Shown here: piece by piece, positions 58,962 to 64,000 of the stretch
Numbering within the stretch: position 1 is the first letter of the stretch
How the letters are laid out: each line of letters begins with the position of its first letter
Assembly (NCBI RefSeq): GCF_001429545.1
Contig: NZ_LMSP01000001.1
Coordinates: forward strand, 1,015,754-1,079,753
DNA: 64,000 nt
Direction of reading: 5' to 3'
Origin: Paenibacillus sp. Soil787
GTDB lineage: Bacteria > Bacillota > Bacilli > Paenibacillales > NBRC-103111
Notes under the pieces: model-generated
Database searches by the model: none
What the model was told of the DNA's origin: nothing
Seen by the model: only the letters and a program-made list of their open reading frames with translations
Translations under genes and position numbers: made by a program

Positions 58962-61226
58962 TTAAATCCGATTTTTATCCAAAACAAGCTCCACTGAGGA
59001 TTGAGGCTCAAGTTCTACATGTTTGCATCCCAATAAAGCATTCTGACCTAAAATACGATCCATCGACGAAGATGTCTCTTCGAAAACTTTTATTTTCGCC
59101 TTAAAACAAGTCGGATTTATGACGTTTAGAACCAATCTATCATCTGTATTTTCTTTAACTTCATAGTCAATATGATCCATAGCAGCAACAAAGCCGCTAT
59201 CTGTTTGCACATACAGTCCTGGAACTTCTGCATAGGTCAGCATGTTTGAAACCTCACACCAACACGAACCATAGAAGATCTCTCCTACTGGCTCCAGCCA
59301 ATCGCTCATTTCGACCCGTTCATTCATCCATCCTGCAGGCATAGCTTTACCGTTAGAGGCAAGGATGGGTCTGTCTTCTCTCGATAAATATTGAGTCAGG
59401 TTGTGCGAAATTTCCTGGATGAGCTCCAAGTATTTCAAATTACCTGTATAACGGTAAAGCTTGAAAAGCGAATCTCCTGAAAGCGTGCATATGCCTGGTG
59501 AGCCATGCTTATTTTGAACATTGGCATATACGGAGCCTGCTGAACGCATAGTCAATTTACCGAAAGTCGACTCCTTGGGAAATTCAAAATCATAAGAAAC
59601 ACACCATGTGAAACATTGGTTAGCCATATCAACAGCTTTTTCAAGCCACTTTTTTTCTCCTATAACCTCATATAAGACGACAAACGACTCTAATAGCCCA
59701 AAAGCAGATTCACTGTCCGGACACTGCAATATTTCCCCTGGACCTCCAGTTGTATATCCCTTTTTAACAAAATGATCGTAATAATAGATGGCAGCTTCTT
59801 CTGCTGTATCGAGATATTTCTGTTCCCCGAAGAATTGATAAGCTAACGCAAGACCAGCTGGAGCTATTCCGGCACTGGCAGATCCTCCGATGATGATTTC
59901 ACCTGTTTCCGTATCTATAAATTGCCCAAACTGCCGATATCTCGTCCACAGCTTCACAAAGGCATCGGCACATTTCCTCGTGCCATCCGTCCATTTCTCA
60001 GGTATTGCTCGAGCTGGCTCCATCTTGCTGATAAGCATGAATTGTTTGATGATATAGTACAAAGCATCACTGCTTTTACGAATCAAATGCCACTTTTCAT
60101 CTAAGTTTGTAAAATGGTCGCCATACCAGCTGCCTTTGTGCCAACAGCCGTGAAAAAATCCTGATTCATCTTGACCTCCATTGAATACAAAGTCAAAATT
60201 TCGCAACGCTCTTTCTCTAGTAAGGCTCGAGCCTTCAACAAGCATCGGGTATGTGGCCATAAGACCTCCAACCCATCCGATCTGCCAGTCTTGATGGACA
60301 CCTTCCAACGTACCAACCGAGTAATAGCCATATTGCTCCACCCAGTTCTGTTCATTATATTTATTCTCTTGAATTTCCCACGCACCTGAAAAAGGCAGTT
60401 CATGTCTTAACGTAACTTCTCCCGTTAGATCCTTTCTAATTTCAGTGAAATAGTCGAATATAGCTTGGACATCCTCACATTTGAAAAAGAATAGTCTCAT
60501 CTTTAGATGGACTGTATCCCCTTCTTTGAAGTCTGCACCGTTATCTTCAGAAGGATAATTTGTATCACAAACCGTATACCTGACATCTTCTCGGACACCA
60601 GGAGCTGAAATCGAAATTGCGCATATCTGATTTGCAGCATCTTCTTCCATTGTAATGCCCGAGTCACCAACAATCGTACCCTGCTCAGTCAGAAGCCAGA
60701 ATCCCTGTTTACTTTGAAAATCTGCAAAGCCAACTGCCGGTGTTGCGAGATCTCCTGTCAGAAGTTGAATTCTCGACTGTTCTTCACCGATATTTAGCCT
60801 TGGAACATCGGAAATTATCGTAGGTACATCCGCGCCAAGATCCTTTTCCTCACACAATTGAGGCGGATACCCTATTTTTCTGACCTCAAAACGATTGCCA
60901 TTGTATACCGCTGAAGGCATCAGGACATAATTGTCGGTTGACCATTTATCGAAATTTAAACGTATAGCCACATTCGTATTTTCAGAATATCCTTCACATA
61001 CTCGGAATGACACGTCTAGATCCACTGCATCTTTACAATCTTGCACAAGCGAAATCTCGGAAGTTACTTCCCATTCTGCTCCATTATAATTAGTTTTGTG
61101 GCGCTGTAAGTCCTGATCCACAAGACAGATACTTTGTGAATCTACTGGATGTGAAGCTTTAAATGGTGTTATAACAGCATCTAGACATAGATTAAATTGT
61201 TCGAAAAACCGTTCGCGAAGCTCCAT
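58962..61226 (-). CDS. Large uncharacterised protein, probable six-hairpin glycosidase fold
   Basis: About 754 residues. The N-terminal third is beta-sandwich-like (WEVTSEISLVQDCKDAVDLD); the middle has helical repeats rich in tryptophan (HGCWHKGSWYGDHFTN, WIGGLMATYPMLVEG-like), and the C-terminal part returns to strands. This is the usual order for family GH-L/six-hairpin glycosidases or lyases, but no family signature is recognised. The start ATG 61226 follows AAAGGA at 12 bp; the frame is open to 61259. No signal peptide, so it would act on an imported substrate. Confidence 0.68.
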   Translation of the reverse strand: MELRERFFEQFNLCLDAVITPFKASHPVDSQSICLVDQDLQRHKTNYNGAEWEVTSEISLVQDCKDAVDLDVSFRVCEGYSENTNVAIRLNFDKWSTDNYVLMPSAVYNGNRFEVRKIGYPPQLCEEKDLGADVPTIISDVPRLNIGEEQSRIQLLTGDLATPAVGFADFQSKQGFWLLTEQGTIVGDSGITMEEDAANQICAISISAPGVREDVRYTVCDTNYPSEDNGADFKEGDTVHLKMRLFFFKCEDVQAIFDYFTEIRKDLTGEVTLRHELPFSGAWEIQENKYNEQNWVEQYGYYSVGTLEGVHQDWQIGWVGGLMATYPMLVEGSSLTRERALRNFDFVFNGGQDESGFFHGCWHKGSWYGDHFTNLDEKWHLIRKSSDALYYIIKQFMLISKMEPARAIPEKWTDGTRKCADAFVKLWTRYRQFGQFIDTETGEIIIGGSASAGIAPAGLALAYQFFGEQKYLDTAEEAAIYYYDHFVKKGYTTGGPGEILQCPDSESAFGLLESFVVLYEVIGEKKWLEKAVDMANQCFTWCVSYDFEFPKESTFGKLTMRSAGSVYANVQNKHGSPGICTLSGDSLFKLYRYTGNLKYLELIQEISHNLTQYLSREDRPILASNGKAMPAGWMNERVEMSDWLEPVGEIFYGSCWCEVSNMLTYAEVPGLYVQTDSGFVAAMDHIDYEVKENTDDRLVLNVINPTCFKAKIKVFEETSSSMDRILGQNALLGCKHVELEPQSSVELVLDKNRI

Positions 61227-61275
61227 ACAAACTACCATTCCTTTCACTGACTGAATCACAATGAATTATTGTAAG

Positions 61276-61300
61276 GGCAGGATATGAAGTCCCTGCCCTT
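61276..61300 (-). terminator. Terminator after the truncated beta-helix gene
   Basis: AAGGGCAGG/CCTGCCCTT perfect stem with a short loop, directly behind the stop codon of the 88-residue fragment. Confidence 0.75.
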
Positions 61301-61303
61301 TTC

Positions 61304-61570
61304 TCAATCTATTAAAGTGCCCCCTCTGATATTGACTGTATCCCCGGCTTGTGCCATACTCGCGGCTTTCTGAATCGTTTTGTAGGGTGTTAGTAAAGTC
61401 ATTCCATCATTGGTATCTGCATCATTTGCAGCATCAACATAATAAGTACTACTCGTAGCGTTCACTACGATCGGATTCACCAGCAAAAGCGAGGTTAAGA
61501 TTAAGGAAAGACAAAGAATGAGAGGAACACATTTTTTCAAAATGCTTTTTGTACGTTTGTACATCATCAT
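61304..61570 (-). pseudogene. Truncated secreted beta-helix protein (pectate lyase-like N-terminus)
   Basis: 88 residues only. A signal peptide (LILCLSLILTSLLLVNPIVV) is followed by the start of a right-handed beta-helix domain: YYVDAANDADTNDGMTLLTP, then YKTIQKAASMAQAGDTVNIR and a stop after GGTLID. Full proteins of this kind have 400-1000 residues, so it is cut short; the terminator follows at once. AGGAGG lies 4-7 bp before the ATG, so translation and export could still occur. It is a remnant or a recently truncated gene. Confidence 0.65.
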
Positions 61571-61636
61571 TATTACCTCCTCGAATGAAATACCATAAAA
61601 ATCGTCGCCGTTAAATCACTATTTCGTAGACTTCCC

Positions 61637-63907
61637 TTATGTCGACATTTCCTTTACACCGTTCCAAATAACAATATCCTCTCTACGCCAGGATGGCTCG
61701 ACCTTCAAATATTCCAGCCTATTCCCCTTGAGCTTCGCTTCTACGATCGTGTTCATCGGCGCATGAAGCTTGAACTCCACATCCCATTCCTCTGGCCAAG
61801 CAGGAAACAGCACGATTTCACGCCCATCTGTTTGCATCAGCATGGCTTGCAAAGTTTGCTGGGCGACGCCACCGTTATCATGATCAGGAACCCAGTCTCC
61901 TTCGACGTAAAAAGTAGGGAACCTATAACCGTCATGTAGCGTATAGCGCATAGCGAGGTTTTTCCTAGCCTCATCCGTTAACCCAAGATAAGCAGCAAAT
62001 ATATTATCCGTCCCCCAACATTTATACATCCCTTCGAAAGTTCTCATCCAGTACGTGTTCTGAACAATATCCAGTCCAGGCTTATTTACACCGAACAAAC
62101 GATACGGAAATACGGAATACAGGCCAATATTCTCGTAATTATGCGATTCTCCGCGACTTTCCTCGCAGGCATCAATATACTGCTTGCCTTCTACAGTCTT
62201 CACTGGAATCGGAGGAAGTTCGGATAACAACTTATGCCACATATCCTTTGTGGTTTGCGGGACGTGATCTGCTGATAGGGCAAGTAAACCATTCAGTGAT
62301 TTCATGAGTCCTGCGATCTCCGGCAGCGGATTCGTTACATCCCATAATGTCTCTAAAGCCTGTGCAGGTTCGATCAGGAGCTTACCCGCCGAATTCCTCG
62401 GATAATGCTCGTTATAAAAACGAATGATCTCCGTCGCGATCGGCAGCAGCGTTGTTGATAAGAACCCCTCATTCATCGTGTGAGCCTGATAATCGAGCAT
62501 CATGCAAAGCAGCTCAAGCCCGCCCTGCCAGTATCTCCGGACATAACCGCTGTCTGTAAGCGATATGTCTGTTCGCTCGGATGCTGGTAGTTGGCCGTAA
62601 TCTGTTCGGTTGTATCCACCCCAGAAATACATCGTCTCTGGAAAAAAGGCTCCATCATGTTGAAACCACGCTTGCGTATGTGCTTTGGCAAAAGGCAGTG
62701 CATCCAAATACATCTTAAAAAACGGCAGCATGCCATCGAAATCCCCGGCTGCGAGCATCGGCCAGTAAATATGTCGTTGATTTTGGAACCAAAAGCATCC
62801 CCCCCAAGCTCTAAAGTCAGCATCATAACCTTGGTGGCAAAATTGGTTAAGGACATCATGGTTTCCGTCTATATTGAAGATAGATCCATTGAATTTGACC
62901 GGGAAGTTTCCTCTTGCCGTGCAAGCAACCGTATACCGATGCAAATGCCAAGAGGATGATAAAACCTCCGTTTCATGAAGATCACCTCCGCTCACGTGGA
63001 TCCAACTGCGCTCCCAAAACGACTTCCACCACTGACGATGTGCCTCTCGCGCTTGTTCTATCGGAATCCGTGAAGCTTCTGCCGCTTTCGCGTCAAGCTC
63101 GCTCATCCAATCGCTCACGTCAACCGCTTGCTTCGTTAATAAACAAGCAGACAAATGAATCTTTGTAGATGGCTGCCGAGTCTTAATTGACGTGGTGTTG
63201 ACCGCAACAAAGTCTTCCCCCCAGATCTTTCCACCAGTTGTGAGATGCATTAGCGGATCGTTTGCCTCAGAGGCAAACGCCTCCATCCCCTGATGGACAA
63301 GCTCCCCGTTCCAAATCGACGTTTCATTGCGGTGGTACCACGTCAGGCTGCCTGCTCTGTCTGAAGATGCTGGAACAACGGTATCCGCCGTGATACAAGG
63401 ATTCAAGCCTGCGGCAATCAGCCCTTGTTCACTATGCGAGCAATCCGATCCGCCAGATGTCCTGCCTTCACGCTTATCCTCCAAGACCATTGGCCTAGCC
63501 TCATTCCGCCAAAGCTCCAGCTCAACCTCACAATTCACCTCTTGCTTGCTTTTAATTTCAATATGCACAACTGGCGAGTAGGCATCTACCCAAATACGAA
63601 GCCTTACACCCTCATCATGCTTACCTAAGTAAATGATTATTTCGCCATCAATGAGATGCAGTCGTTGCTCGAATTCCATGCCTATTTCGAAAGGGTTAGG
63701 GCTCAATTTCAAACGTACTCGACCCAGTTTCAGCAAGCGATGGGATTCATCCCAGGCATCTGTTTTCCCTATATAAAAGATCAAATCCCCTTCTTCTTCG
63801 ACCCACACGTTAAGCCCGATATCGCCGTTCCCGATCGGCATCGATCCCGCAGCATTTTGGCTAGGAGACTTCCAAATCACATCATAGTTCTCAACAAGAT
63901 GTTTCAT
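61637..63907 (-). CDS. DUF5703-like / GH95-like glycosidase
   Basis: 756 residues. The N-terminal part WKSPSQNAAGSMPIGNGDIG is followed by LIFYIGKTDAWDESHRL, the pattern of DUF5703 and of family 95 alpha-fucosidases; the centre is an (alpha/alpha)6 barrel (HLHRYTVACTARGNFPVKFN, WGGCFWFQNQRHIYWPMLAA). No signal peptide. With the fuconolactonase-like and fucose-dehydrogenase-like genes nearby, release of L-fucose or a related deoxysugar from a glycan is a consistent guess, but the substrate is not shown by sequence. Confidence 0.75.
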   Translation of the reverse strand: MKHLVENYDVIWKSPSQNAAGSMPIGNGDIGLNVWVEEEGDLIFYIGKTDAWDESHRLLKLGRVRLKLSPNPFEIGMEFEQRLHLIDGEIIIYLGKHDEGVRLRIWVDAYSPVVHIEIKSKQEVNCEVELELWRNEARPMVLEDKREGRTSGGSDCSHSEQGLIAAGLNPCITADTVVPASSDRAGSLTWYHRNETSIWNGELVHQGMEAFASEANDPLMHLTTGGKIWGEDFVAVNTTSIKTRQPSTKIHLSACLLTKQAVDVSDWMSELDAKAAEASRIPIEQAREAHRQWWKSFWERSWIHVSGGDLHETEVLSSSWHLHRYTVACTARGNFPVKFNGSIFNIDGNHDVLNQFCHQGYDADFRAWGGCFWFQNQRHIYWPMLAAGDFDGMLPFFKMYLDALPFAKAHTQAWFQHDGAFFPETMYFWGGYNRTDYGQLPASERTDISLTDSGYVRRYWQGGLELLCMMLDYQAHTMNEGFLSTTLLPIATEIIRFYNEHYPRNSAGKLLIEPAQALETLWDVTNPLPEIAGLMKSLNGLLALSADHVPQTTKDMWHKLLSELPPIPVKTVEGKQYIDACEESRGESHNYENIGLYSVFPYRLFGVNKPGLDIVQNTYWMRTFEGMYKCWGTDNIFAAYLGLTDEARKNLAMRYTLHDGYRFPTFYVEGDWVPDHDNGGVAQQTLQAMLMQTDGREIVLFPAWPEEWDVEFKLHAPMNTIVEAKLKGNRLEYLKVEPSWRREDIVIWNGVKEMST

Positions 63908-64000
63908 ATTATTGAATTCCTTTCTCGCTATTAAGCCTCTGCATATGAAAACCGCGGTCTACTTGGAGGTGAAAGATGTCCAAATATAACCGCGATCCAT
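63908..64000 (-). other. Region before the DUF5703-like gene; 3' end of an upstream gene
   Basis: AAAGGA is about 8 bp before ATG 63907. Farther up, two minus-strand frames are open to the window edge: one ends in YIWTSFTSK at TAG 63960-63962, the other in SRPRFSYAEA at a TAA near 63932. One of them is probably the tail of the preceding gene; I cannot say which. Confidence 0.35.

Noticed and set aside
1-64000. CRISPR arrays, prophage, insertion sequences, tRNA and rRNA genes
   Set aside because: I saw no regularly spaced repeats with unique spacers, no transposase or integrase frames, and no cloverleaf or rRNA-like stretches.

Overview
The window looks like chromosome of an endospore-forming, facultatively anaerobic Gram-positive bacterium, most likely Paenibacillus or a close relative. 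The support is an intact gerA-type germinant receptor operon, an RNase J, Bacillus-type Fnr regulators with a C-terminal cysteine cluster, LytS/HPK7-style kinases and strong AGGAGG-like ribosome binding sites. I saw no rRNA, tRNA, CRISPR array, phage genes or insertion sequence.

Layout. 1-5.4 kb: signalling genes (a large hybrid histidine kinase cut by the window edge, a REC-EAL c-di-GMP phosphodiesterase, an OmpR-type regulator). 5.4-16.3 kb: assorted genes, including a Ppx/GppA-like protein, a quinone oxidoreductase, a self-regulated TetR gene with a DoxX protein, RNase J, an MFS exporter, a two-component system followed by a second DoxX protein, and a metallo-beta-lactamase-fold hydrolase. 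16.3-20.1 kb: the germination operon. 20.2-23.8 kb: a compact ArsR locus made of tandem cysteine-rich paralogues, a cysteine-free ArsR repressor and a SulP anion transporter. arsR and sulP share a near-identical operator.

24-52 kb is the core of the window: an island for life without oxygen. It holds two Fnr paralogues, an NreABC-like nitrate/oxygen signalling set, a formate/nitrite channel, two truncated haemoglobins of different groups, two hemerythrin-like proteins, a NasC-like molybdoenzyme operon (cytochrome b, four-cluster ferredoxin, Tat-exported Rieske protein, NarK fused to a PAS domain), MobA, AdhE-PflB-PflA fermentation genes, a ba3-type haem-copper oxidase, a third DoxX protein and several small unknown proteins. 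Reading the intergenic DNA by eye gives about fifteen promoters in which a TGTGA-N6-TCACA-like Fnr box lies 32-33 bp (centre to centre) from a -10 element, the geometry of an activator bound at -41.5. These promoters tie almost the whole island into one regulon, including genes of unknown function and a 62-residue protein that is only a Crp/Fnr DNA-binding domain.

52-54 kb: a ribD-ribA pair. 54.4-55 kb: gene debris (a membrane protein tail and a GH43 xylosidase tail) ending in a long hairpin. 55-64 kb: a carbohydrate catabolic cluster (fuconolactonase-like amidohydrolase, aldo-keto reductase, three large barrel-type proteins of which two are unrecognised and one is DUF5703-like, and a truncated secreted beta-helix protein), all on the minus strand.

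Suggested physiology (inference): when oxygen falls, Fnr loses repression or gains its cluster and turns on nitrate/nitrite use, mixed-acid/ethanol fermentation, NO and O2 handling proteins and a high-affinity oxidase, while the NreABC-like system adds a nitrate signal.
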